A DNA stretch of 7,581 nt from Nitrososphaeraceae archaeon (GCA_025936955.1 JAICSL010000073.1:1-7581), one strand, 5' to 3'. Counted from the stretch's first letter, positions 1-6,064 are shown. Notes: generated by a model not told the origin, from the letters alone. A program made the numbers and translations.

Positions 1-2
1 CT

Positions 3-614
3 GACAAGACATATACAAATTATGAGATTATAATTGGTACTACAGTTAAGAAATTAAAAGCCGGTGGTGGGACAGGCGATAAATTGGCTATAAAGATATT
101 AACTGGGTCTCACCCCAATGGGACGCCAAAAGAAACAAGTCCTGGAGTATCTAGCGTTAACGCATTGGGATTAATATTACCTACTCAATATGATCCCGAT
201 GGTAAGGCGAGGATACTAGAAGTAGAAGGCAAAAAAACCAGTATCTACACAAGATATTCGCTAAGTGGAGGCGGAGGACAAAAGGTACTGAATGGAATGG
301 ATGGGTTCACATTGCATCATGACTTTGGAGGAGATCAATCACTTTATAATTCCAGTAAAGATTTAGTCAATAAACATATTAGATTTAGAGTAGTTACGTA
401 TCTATCAAGTGATAATGATACAAGGATAACACACACCTATGTTGACCCTGATGGGAGTGGGTTCCAAGCCTACTACACAACAGTGGATAGTGGTCAATTC
501 ATATCACAGAAAGTTGCAAGAATCCGAGGATCTGTTTATACGGACTTCAGAAGAGACGGTGTCTATGATATTCAAGATGAATATCTAATCAGGCCAATAA
601 TTCCTCCTCAATAA
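3..614 (+). CDS. C-terminal part of a probable secreted beta-rich protein, function unknown (5' end outside window)
   Basis: The reading frame is open from base 3 and continues upstream of the window, so the TTG at 84 is only an internal codon; 203 residues are visible before the TAA at 612-614. I do not recognise the family. The sequence is rich in Gly, Ser, Asp, Tyr and Thr, has no Cys and no membrane segment, and alternates hydrophobic and polar residues as in a beta-sandwich. It has Gly-rich stretches (KAGGGTGDK near the visible start, SGGGGQ mid-way) and a DPDGSGFQAYY segment. The tone resembles concanavalin A-like or polysaccharide-binding extracellular domains, but this is inference from composition and not a motif match. 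It ends in a Pro-rich tail (RPIIPPQ). Any signal peptide would lie outside the window. The next gene is over 200 bases away, so it is probably transcribed alone. Confidence 0.75.
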   Translation, partial: DKTYTNYEIIIGTTVKKLKAGGGTGDKLAIKILTGSHPNGTPKETSPGVSSVNALGLILPTQYDPDGKARILEVEGKKTSIYTRYSLSGGGGQKVLNGMDGFTLHHDFGGDQSLYNSSKDLVNKHIRFRVVTYLSSDNDTRITHTYVDPDGSGFQAYYTTVDSGQFISQKVARIRGSVYTDFRRDGVYDIQDEYLIRPIIPPQ

Positions 615-724
615 GGATATCAACTCATTCATTTATTTTATTAATTTACAGAACTATTTTTCTTTTGGATAAAAACTAGATCCTTTCTGTAAACCATCTA
701 AATTTGAATATCATTTTTATAGAT

Positions 725-766
725 TTCACTATGATCATAGAGAGAATTAATTTTCATGATAGTGAA
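725..766. repeat. inverted repeat (8-bp stem) downstream of the first gene
   Basis: TTCACTAT at 725-732 pairs perfectly with ATAGTGAA at 759-766 around a 26-base AT-rich loop. A ten-base palindrome, TATGATCATA (730-739), overlaps the left arm. It lies about 110 bases after the first gene's stop and about 80 bases before the ZIP gene. It could be a transcript-end hairpin or a binding site for a dimeric regulator. Nothing else that I can identify is in 615-832; short ATG-started frames on the minus strand here do not look coding. Confidence 0.3.
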
Positions 767-832
767 TACTTTTCGTCACGATCTTTTACACTTGTTTGCA
801 TATGTTAATAAAAAATGAAGCATAGGTACTAA

Positions 833-838
833 AGGTGA
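833..838 (+). promoter_or_regulatory. Shine-Dalgarno-like AGGTGA before the ZIP gene
   Basis: AGGTGA matches the archaeal anti-Shine-Dalgarno (complement of CACCTCC-type 16S tails). It sits 9 bases before the ATT codon at 848 and 129 bases before the first in-frame ATG (968). Its position supports initiation near 848 and not at the ATG. Confidence 0.45.
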
Positions 839-847
839 GAAGTTCCA

Positions 848-1642
848 ATTCCGTCCCATACAATATTTGAATCACTTCTATGGGGATTTATTGCAAGCAT
901 TCCTTTAGTTATAGGATGTATAGTTGCATTATTTGTTAGTCTTCCAAAAAGTATCATCGCTATAATTATGGCATTTGGAAGCGGAGTACTAGTGGCTGCA
1001 TTAACATTTTCTCTTGTAGAGGAAGCATTTTCTTTATCAAAATCAATACCACCGGTTGTAATAGGATTTATTTCAGGTGGAGTGGCTTATAGTGTAGCAA
1101 ATCATATACTTGATGGAAAGTCAAAATCAAAATCAAATGGTAATAACAATGCTGTAAGAAAAAGAAAGAGATTCCATGGAGATAATTCTGGTGGTGGAAA
1201 ATCAGCATCTGGATTAGCACTGCTTGTTGGTTCAGTAATGGACAATATACCTGAAAATATGGCTCTTGGTATTTCTTTGGTAACTGGCGGGGCTGTTAAT
1301 ATAGTTCTGATAGCCGCAATTTTTATCTCAAACTTTCCAGAAGGATTGGCCTCTACAGAAGGCATGAAATCAAATGGAAGAAGTAAAAAGTACATACTTG
1401 GGTTATGGTCTATAGCTGTGATAATAGGGACCATATCAACAGCTATAGGATTTGCAGTTCTTTCCAAGGCAAGTCCATTTGTTATATCAATAGCAATATC
1501 ATTTGCAGCAGGAGCAATCCTTGTAATGCTAGCTGAATCTATGATTCCAGAAGCCTTTGAAGAAGGTGGAAGTAAAATAGGGCTTGCGGCAATGGCAGGC
1601 TTTACTGTTGCATTCATACTAGGAAGACTAGGTGGTGGTTGA
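848..1642 (+). CDS. ZIP-family divalent metal transporter (start codon uncertain)
   Basis: Membrane transporter of the ZIP (zinc/iron permease) family, GufA-like branch, expected to import or equilibrate Zn2+ or related metals across the cytoplasmic membrane. Counting from the ATT at 848 (264 residues, normal ZIP length) there are eight hydrophobic segments. Helices 3 and 4 are separated by a polar, basic loop (KSKSKS...RKRKRFHGD), as is usual for ZIP. Family motifs, numbered from the ATG at 968 (add 40 for the long form): DNIPEN at 92-97 in helix 4, SNFPEG at 121-126 in helix 5, and ESMIPEA at 190-196 in helix 7. Helix 4 has Asp where the usual HNxPEG has His. The first ATG (968) falls inside helix 2 and would remove helix 1 (FESLLWGFIASIPLV...). 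The frame is open upstream to a TGA at 836-838 but contains no ATG, GTG or TTG, so I chose the ATT that follows an AGGTGA. Family assignment is firm; the start is not. Confidence 0.85.
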   Translation: MPSHTIFESLLWGFIASIPLVIGCIVALFVSLPKSIIAIIMAFGSGVLVAALTFSLVEEAFSLSKSIPPVVIGFISGGVAYSVANHILDGKSKSKSNGNNNAVRKRKRFHGDNSGGGKSASGLALLVGSVMDNIPENMALGISLVTGGAVNIVLIAAIFISNFPEGLASTEGMKSNGRSKKYILGLWSIAVIIGTISTAIGFAVLSKASPFVISIAISFAAGAILVMLAESMIPEAFEEGGSKIGLAAMAGFTVAFILGRLGGG

Positions 1643-1705
1643 TATACAAAAGAATGATAGATGCCACATCTTCAAATTATAGATCCGTTACTTTTCTAAG
1701 CAATA

Positions 1706-1722
1706 TTGCTATAGGTTAGCAA
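1706..1722. repeat. short perfect hairpin after the ZIP gene
   Basis: TTGCTA (1706-1711) and TAGCAA (1717-1722) form a 6-bp stem with a 5-base loop, 64 bases after the ZIP stop codon. It may mark the transcript end, but there is no strong T-tract right after it. I see nothing else supportable in 1643-1878. Confidence 0.25.
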
Positions 1723-1878
1723 CAATAATTAAAGGTCAAAACCTCAGAATTAGGTGGAGAACATATCTCGACGGTAGTTAATAATTTCACACATTGTAAA
1801 AATCTGCGTATGTAAAAAGTATAATAGAACATAACCTCACAAACAAAGATGCCTGCCTTTAATTATGGTATTTTACAT

Positions 1879-2222
1879 CTATCCGTCAAAGTAACCTATC
1901 AAAGCCAAATGGTACATGTAGTCTATCCCCTGTGGACTCGCAGAGGTCTGTTGTGTACTGTCAATGGCTAGTGATCCATATAGGCGATCATCTACTAACA
2001 GTCACGTATTTCCTAGGCTATCTTCTAATGTATAAGATATTCCGTTATTGACCTCTCCTTAATATATCCTCGTATGATTGCTGCCCATAGGTCGGAATTG
2101 TAATGACGAGCAGAATAAGAGGTCCAAGTTCGAGTGGTATTTGTGACACAGATACCTCTCCTTCTCCATCATAACTTAATTTATATATCATCAAATAGCT
2201 TCGATAAATCGTTGTTGTTCAT
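1879..2222 (-). pseudogene. decayed hypothetical protein gene (two frameshifts, one internal stop)
   Basis: Read on the minus strand, this apparent gap contains three coding-like segments in order. An ATG at 2222-2220 opens MNNNDLSKLFDDI and stops at 2183-2181. A second frame (2191 to 2045) reads IYKLSYDGEGEVSVSQIP, then LELGPLILLVITIPTYG and QQSYEDILRR, and ends in TAA. A third frame (2052 to 1879) reads VNNGISYTLEDSLGNT, an in-frame TGA at 2004-2002, then LLVDDRLYGSLAIDSTQQ and a tail ending YHLALIGYFDG before TAG. Rejoined, it makes about 110 residues with normal amino acid usage. I do not recognise the family; the intact protein was probably a small soluble protein. A TATA-like stretch (TTTATCC read on the minus strand, near 2250) sits about 28 bases before the ATG, which fits a leaderless archaeal gene. 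Each break could be real decay or a sequencing indel. Confidence 0.55.
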
Positions 2223-2319
2223 TATAAGAGAATTTGATGTTAAAAGGATAAACAATAGAACTAATAAAAGATGGACATAATGCAAAGATAAAGAAATATC
2301 AGATCGTATACTTCAGGCA

Positions 2320-2328
2320 TATATATAA
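2320..2328 (+). promoter_or_regulatory. TATA box of the PRC-barrel-like gene
   Basis: TATATATAA at 2320-2328 is a good archaeal TATA box. Transcription would start near 2350, leaving a leader of roughly 18 bases before the ATG at 2368. No Shine-Dalgarno is evident in this leader (AAAGTTGTTGTAATAGAT). Confidence 0.5.
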
Positions 2329-2367
2329 CAAATAAGAACAATAAAGACTAAAGTTGTTGTAATAGAT

Positions 2368-2619
2368 ATGTCAAATGACATTGATACAGCTGCAATTATT
2401 GAACGGCCTGTGTACACCAAAGATGATCACTATGTTGGGGTCGTAGAAGATATTGATAAGGAAAACGAGGATAAAATAGGAAATTTGGTTATTAGAGGTA
2501 ACCTAGACCTGAAAAAATATTCCATCCCCAGAAAGTTTATTGTCAACTTCTATGACGGCAAACTGTTATTGGATATGACACGAGATGATTTTATAAATTA
2601 TCAAATACAGAGTCCATAA
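2368..2619 (+). CDS. small PRC-barrel-like (DUF2171-type) protein
   Basis: An 83-residue cytoplasmic protein with no signal peptide or membrane helix. The pattern fits a small PRC-barrel or DUF2171-like beta-barrel: an N-terminal strand (RPVYTKDDHYVGVVEDID, residues 13-30), a polar turn, a second strand (IGNLVIRG, 37-44), the typical KYSIPRKFI segment (50-58), and a closing DGKLLLDMTRDDF (63-75). PRC-barrels often act as small interaction or RNA/cofactor-associated modules; the exact role here cannot be read from sequence. The ATG at 2368 follows a clear TATA box and is the only sensible start. The gene stands alone: the flanking stretches are a decayed gene and a gap. CGGGTT (2630-2635) and AACCCG (2671-2676) just downstream form a long-loop inverted repeat that might end the transcript. 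Confidence 0.75.
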   Translation: MSNDIDTAAIIERPVYTKDDHYVGVVEDIDKENEDKIGNLVIRGNLDLKKYSIPRKFIVNFYDGKLLLDMTRDDFINYQIQSP

Positions 2620-3015
2620 TAAGTTTAGACGGGTTATCAAATTCAATTTCTATGCTGTATTAAAATGTAAAACCCGCCTTAATACTGACTACAATCACAA
2701 GATAATGTTATTTATACTAAGCAGACTCTATCTCATAAGTGTAAAAGTGTGCATCTTCCAATAGTATATTTATTGCAGGTACTAATATTACCATAGTTTA
2801 GTATTCACAATATAATAAAACAAGATATAATAAAGTTAAAAAGACATTGATGTGATACTGCAGTAGCATTTCTTATGAAAAATTACATTTATCAAGGTTA
2901 ACTGATGTCCTCTAGTATTAAGCGATACTTCTGTGGGTTAGGCATTGTTATCTTTTTAGGATAAAAAAGCAATGAGCGATGGTAAAACCATTATATATTT
3001 GTCCTTCTAATGTTC
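2620..3015. other. non-coding stretch between the PRC-barrel-like and zinc-finger genes
   Basis: No convincing gene on either strand in about 400 bases. It holds the CGGGTT/AACCCG inverted repeat (2630-2676) and a very AT-rich middle part around 2800-2840. It also holds short ATG-led frames, such as a 19-codon one at 2905-2964 starting MSSSIKRYF, without family signal. The zinc-finger transcript (minus strand) must end here, but I see no clear terminator hairpin. Confidence 0.5.
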
Positions 3016-3198
3016 TCAGCTTGGAAGATCTCCTCTTTGTATATGTTCTGTTAGCATATGCCTCTGCATCTCTGCCATATCGTCAAATTCTCGTCCACAT
3101 ATGTGGCATTGTACCGCGTCATCTTGTGTATCTGGCACTTCTGAAGTGGAGGAATCTATAGATGATGAGGGAGAATCTTCGTTCGATGAAGAGTTCAT
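3016..3198 (-). CDS. small single C2H2 zinc-finger protein
   Basis: A 60-residue protein with one textbook C2H2 zinc finger, C-x2-C-x12-H-x4-H: Cys31, Cys34, His47, His52 (CHICGREFDDMAEMQRHM, then LTEH). Phe38, four residues after Cys34, fits the usual finger core; Met44 probably fills the second hydrophobic position. The first 30 residues are a disordered, acidic Ser-rich tail (NSSSNEDSPSSSIDSSTSE). The finger should bind one Zn2+; single-finger proteins of this kind occur in archaea and are thought to bind DNA, RNA or protein, but the target cannot be read here. The ATG at 3198 follows a possible TATA box (GTTAATATC on the minus strand, 3240-3232). The overlapping plus-strand frame at 2979-3161 has no family signal and is a shadow. 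It is divergently arranged with the glycosidase gene, start codons 137 bases apart, so a shared regulatory region is possible. Confidence 0.85.
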   Translation of the reverse strand: MNSSSNEDSPSSSIDSSTSEVPDTQDDAVQCHICGREFDDMAEMQRHMLTEHIQRGDLPS

Positions 3199-3335
3199 TT
3201 TATTTCTGCTATTTTTGAATTGGCAATTATCGATATTAACTGTTTATGGTATCTTGGTATTGATATTATTCTAGTCCCGATTTTCTACAAGATATAAGAA
3301 CGATAAAGATTCTTGTGATATTGCATCAAAAAATT
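3199..3335. promoter_or_regulatory. divergent promoter region between zinc-finger and glycosidase genes
   Basis: These 137 bases must carry both promoters. On the minus strand GTTAATATC (3240-3232) is a plausible TATA box. On the plus strand GATATAAG (3291-3298) is the best TATA-like match, with a predicted start of transcription near 3318 and a leader of under 20 bases to the ATG at 3336. A palindrome ATCGAT lies inside TTATCGATATTAA (3228-3239). The segment ATAAGAACGATAAAGATT (3294-3311) closely resembles one upstream of the PRC-barrel-like gene (2332-2349). Confidence 0.4.
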
Positions 3336-4853
3336 ATGTCCGCAAAAACTAATAATAAATGGAACAATTATAGATCTTCTTCTCATCAACAACGATCACC
3401 ACCGTCATCATTGATAAAATCTTTTACAGCTAGGGCACATCAGTTTATGAAAGACACTGAACAACATGCCCTCCAAGGAGTAAACCCAGGTGGGATATAC
3501 CAAGCCATATGGTCTAGAGATGGATCCTTTATACTAAGAAGCTGGTTTCACTCAGGAAACGTTCAGGGGGTTCTGCAACAGATTTCTACAATATGGTCTC
3601 ATCAAATAGTGCCTGGCAAAGAAAAAATCATTTATGGAAGAGGCTCACCTGAGATGAATTACAAACCAAGCATTGCAAAAGAAGATAAACAAAATCTGTT
3701 TGAAGGGGCGCTTCCCACAACAATGTATCAAACCGGATATAGTGAAGTCTATGGTCTGAATCCAGACATTGATTCTACTGCTCTGATGATAAGTACTACA
3801 TCTTGGATTCTTACCAAGATTTTAAAGGCACATAATAAACGATCGCTATCACCATCACCATCTCAGGATTATAATAATAGCAATCATTACATATCGGAGT
3901 CAAAATCAATGACTAAGCATACCAAAGTAATTGATTTTGTAGTACCTCGTATGCTTAGAGCAGTTGATCACTTGCTTAGCAGAGATATCGATAATGACGG
4001 ACTACTAGAACAAAATCACAACGAAGACTGGATGGATACCGGTCTTAGGGCTGGCAAGATAGTATATAGTCAAGCATGCATGATTCTTGCATTGAACAAC
4101 CTTTCCTATCTGCTGTCGGAGCTGAACAATGATAATGAATCTGAAAGGATGACTAGACTAGCAACCAGAGCTATCTCTGCAGTAGAAGAAAAGTTGTGGT
4201 CTGAAAACGACAGATCATACGTAGATATACAGCAGTCACATCACATAGGCGGTCCTTATAGGACCCTAACTCAAGATGTTTCGTGGTATTTGGTGGCTAT
4301 TAGCGAAAATACTAATAGTGACAGTCTCAGGTCACACGGACAACCAGAGGGGAATAGTAATCAAAGAACAACTGCGAGTCAGCAGCAACAGCAGCAACAG
4401 CAACTGGAGCATCCCTTGAAACAACAAAAGGATATTTATCCACAAAAGAACTTGGACCAACTTCTCAAAAGAGCAAATAATACTTTAGATGCGATTTCTA
4501 ATAGAGTCTGGCTAGATGGTTGGCCAACAAATGTAGAAACTTTGTTGAAAAGTTCAGGACCTTGGCATCTGCGGCCTTATTTTTACCACAATAGAACTTT
4601 TTGGCCTTGGATTACAGGAATAGAGATACTTGCTCGGAGCAGATTCAAAAGGTTTGAGGAATGCAATGCTCTTCTTTCCAAATTGGCTTCGGAGGATAAA
4701 CTACACATACTGACATTTTATGAATGGGTAAATCCCAAGACGGGCAAAGGCGGAGGAGCTTATCCATTTAGGACAGGCATTTGTACGGTTAGGATGGCCA
4801 TAGATCATGTTATAGGCGATATAGAACAAAATGTAAAACAAGAGCCAAAGTAA
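3336..4853 (+). CDS. amylo-alpha-1,6-glucosidase / glycogen debranching (GDE_C-like) (alpha/alpha)6-barrel glycosidase
   Basis: A 505-residue cytoplasmic enzyme (no signal peptide) predicted to hydrolyse alpha-glucosidic bonds in glycogen-like or other alpha-glucans. Family signs in order, numbered from the ATG at 3336: IWSRDGSFILRSW (58-70), the conserved W-x-RD substrate-side motif; DIDSTAL (144-150); DNDGLLEQNHNEDWMDTG (219-236), where Asp in DWMD matches the debranching-enzyme catalytic acid by analogy; YHNRTFWPWITG (417-428), matching the family's YHNGTVWPW; and FYEWVNP (461-467), where Glu463 is a candidate base. Two low-complexity insertions interrupt it: Ser/Asn-rich at about 170-195 and a Gln/Asn-rich stretch at 326-373 with eight consecutive Gln. 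I prefer the ATG at 3336 to the GTG at 3315 because only the ATG leaves room after the TATA-like box. GH15 or GH63-like relatives are the alternative assignment; the general fold is firm, the exact substrate is not. Confidence 0.8.
   Translation: MSAKTNNKWNNYRSSSHQQRSPPSSLIKSFTARAHQFMKDTEQHALQGVNPGGIYQAIWSRDGSFILRSWFHSGNVQGVLQQISTIWSHQIVPGKEKIIYGRGSPEMNYKPSIAKEDKQNLFEGALPTTMYQTGYSEVYGLNPDIDSTALMISTTSWILTKILKAHNKRSLSPSPSQDYNNSNHYISESKSMTKHTKVIDFVVPRMLRAVDHLLSRDIDNDGLLEQNHNEDWMDTGLRAGKIVYSQACMILALNNLSYLLSELNNDNESERMTRLATRAISAVEEKLWSENDRSYVDIQQSHHIGGPYRTLTQDVSWYLVAISENTNSDSLRSHGQPEGNSNQRTTASQQQQQQQQLEHPLKQQKDIYPQKNLDQLLKRANNTLDAISNRVWLDGWPTNVETLLKSSGPWHLRPYFYHNRTFWPWITGIEILARSRFKRFEECNALLSKLASEDKLHILTFYEWVNPKTGKGGGAYPFRTGICTVRMAIDHVIGDIEQNVKQEPK
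4380..4403 (+). repeat. CAG/CAA tract encoding eight glutamines
   Basis: Eight glutamine codons in a row, mixing CAG and CAA in the order CAG CAG CAA CAG CAG CAA CAG CAA, inside the glycosidase gene. The CAGCAGCAA unit is repeated, which suggests growth by slippage. It sits in a linker-like insertion of the enzyme and not in a catalytic segment. Confidence 0.7.
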
Positions 4854-4973
4854 AAAATGTTGATATAATTGTACAAATAAATTAGATGTTCTGTCAGTAT
4901 TGCCCTCCTTAATCTTACATGTACATGCGAGTGCTTCCGTTTTTTATTAAGCTGTCTAGCATACATTCACTAA

Positions 4974-5162
4974 TTGAAATGGTGCCATAACAATATTAAA
5001 ACAAGGAATAAGACCAGATTACCTGTAGATAATAATTGTCCAAATGATGCTGAGACATGGTATGAGAAGGGTTACTGTCTTGAGGAGACATCAAAGGATA
5101 AAGAAGCAAAGATATGTTATGAAAAATCAGAACAACTGGAGCAAAACAATCAGAATATATGA
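4974..5162 (+). CDS. short ORF with one tetratricopeptide repeat, possibly a remnant of a larger TPR protein
   Basis: A 62-codon frame starting with TTG directly after a TAA; no better start exists. Residues 26-59 fit one 34-residue TPR: Trp29, Gly33, Leu36, Ala45, Tyr49 and Ser52 fall at consensus positions 4, 8, 11, 20, 24 and 27 (AETWYEKGYCLEETSKDK, then EAKICYEKSEQL). The stretch before it (CPNDAE) looks like the junction that usually links two TPRs, as in NPNDAE. TPRs form helical hairpins for protein-protein contact and nearly always occur in arrays, so a single one in so short a frame with a TTG start suggests the leftover of a longer gene. The overlapping frame at 5044-5241 gives a Lys-rich, Arg-rich shadow. 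It may be untranslated. Confidence 0.5.
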   Translation: MKWCHNNIKTRNKTRLPVDNNCPNDAETWYEKGYCLEETSKDKEAKICYEKSEQLEQNNQNI

Positions 5163-5257
5163 ATATCCAAATAAGGAAGAAAGCAAACAAAAGAAGAAGA
5201 TTAAATCATATACTTCCAATGGCAAACCACTTTATGAATAAACAAAAAACCTTAAGT

Positions 5258-5476
5258 CTATTCAATGTAGTCATCTACTACTTTCTCAACTGATTCTACT
5301 ATTATGTCACTAAATGGGCCAATAGATCAAATAGGGAAGATGTAATTTTTGCTTCTGTTGGTAACTTTTAATACTTCACGTACAGTGATTCCAAATTTTG
5401 CGATATCGTCCCCGTCGGTCCCCGTGCCGATAGTGGTCGTAAAATAAGGTTCCTATACTAAGAGAACAGTCCACAT
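5258..5476 (-). pseudogene. decayed small hypothetical gene with two in-frame stops
   Basis: On the minus strand one frame runs from an ATG at 5476-5474 to a TAG at 5260-5258, 73 codons, broken by TAG at 5455-5453 and TGA at 5329-5327. The segments read MWTVLLV, then EPYFTTTIGTGTDGDDIA and KFGITVREVLKVTNRSKNY ending IFPI, then SIGPFSDIIVESVEKVVDDY with a final IE. Residue usage and the hydrophobic pattern look like a small alpha/beta protein with a C-terminal amphipathic helix. The main 41-codon part holds no stop, which is notable in such AT-rich DNA, and no frame shift is needed to join the pieces. I do not recognise the family. The start is weak: no TATA box is visible at the right distance, so the true N-terminus may have been in another frame. 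An in-frame readthrough or an assembly error is the alternative to decay. Confidence 0.5.
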
Positions 5477-5643
5477 TTATAGGTTTTTTGTTTCTGATTC
5501 TGTTCTGATTAGTTAATGGCCTTGACCCGACTATATTAATTCCATAGATATAATGATCTTATTGGCTTGATATCGGGATTTATACTTATATTACTCCCAA
5601 CCTTTTTCTTTCATTCGCATAGTTGTTTGTTAAAAACGGCTAA

Positions 5644-5912
5644 ACTAAAACATTTGCAATAACCTCTGGAATCAAAGGAAATATAGCCTTGGCAGTAACT
5701 GCTGAAGAAATACAGTTAAAGAACTTAGTTCAAGCTCATAAGATATAGATCTTGGCAATGCCACAGCTACAATAGATAATATTCTTGCTGTACTAGATTG
5801 GGAAATTAAAGAAGTTCATCCAGAATTAGCCACGGTATTGGAGGCAAATAAAGATCACGTTACTTCTAATAGCACCAATATTATAGCATCATCATCCTCA
5901 TCAACCAAATAA
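5644..5912 (+). pseudogene. frameshifted hypothetical gene remnant
   Basis: Two coding-like plus-strand segments follow each other in different frames. The first (5644-5748) reads TKTFAITSGIKGNIALAV, then TAEEIQLKNLVQAHKI, and stops at TAG. The second begins around 5742 and reads DIDLGNATATIDNILAVL, then DWEIKEVHPELATVLEANK, and ends in a Ser-rich tail (IIASSSSSTK) before TAA at 5910-5912. Joined at about 5742 they give near 90 residues of a soluble, acidic, mostly helical protein. A TAA sits immediately before the first segment; a third frame just upstream (about 5624-5655, LLKTAKLKHLQ) could be the former start, so more than one break is likely. I do not recognise the family. The Ser-rich tail uses repeated TCA/TCC codons. 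Confidence 0.55.
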
Positions 5913-6054
5913 ACATAATACCTTTTACCATTTTTTTCATGTATTGTATTCACAGATAGCCGTTTGTATTAATAATTTTTGTAGTCTTGACTTTATAATT
6001 TCACTATCCGGAAATTTATTTCCAATAATAGGTACATCTCATACATTATAAACA

Positions 6055-6064
6055 TAGTTTATAT
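6055..6064 (+). promoter_or_regulatory. TATA box of the membrane-anchored OB-fold gene
   Basis: The TTTATAT core (6058-6064) is centred about 31 bases before the ATG at 6092. With archaeal spacing, transcription would start at about 6087-6090, so the mRNA would be leaderless or nearly so; no Shine-Dalgarno is seen. The rest of 5913-6054 is AT-rich and shows no gene. Confidence 0.5.

Noticed and set aside
1102..1617. Long minus-strand open frame (171 codons) opposite the ZIP gene
   Set aside because: It mirrors the ZIP coding sequence, has no family pattern of its own, and the plus-strand frame shows clear ZIP motifs.
2905..2964. Short frame MSSSIKRYFCGLGIVIFLG
   Set aside because: It looks like the start of a signal peptide but is only 19 codons, with no continuation found in the other frames.
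2979..3161. Plus-strand frame of 60 codons
   Set aside because: It overlaps the zinc-finger gene on the other strand, where the C2H2 pattern is unmistakable.
4996..5190. Minus-strand hydrophobic frame of 64 codons
   Set aside because: Antisense to the TPR segment; its hydrophobic look comes from AT-rich complement codons.
5044..5241. Plus-strand Lys/Arg-rich frame of 65 codons
   Set aside because: Its first half is an out-of-frame reading of the TPR, and the rest is low-complexity AAG/AAA sequence.
5405..5430. GC-rich patch with a repeated GTCCCCGT
   Set aside because: It encodes the GTGTDGDD part of the broken minus-strand gene, so the repeat follows from Gly/Thr/Asp codons and is not a separate element.
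1879..5476. Recoding of TGA, because two broken genes each have an internal TGA
   Set aside because: One of them also has two frameshifts and the other also a TAG, and intact genes use TGA as a normal stop (the zinc-finger gene and the ZIP gene end in TGA), so decay is simpler.
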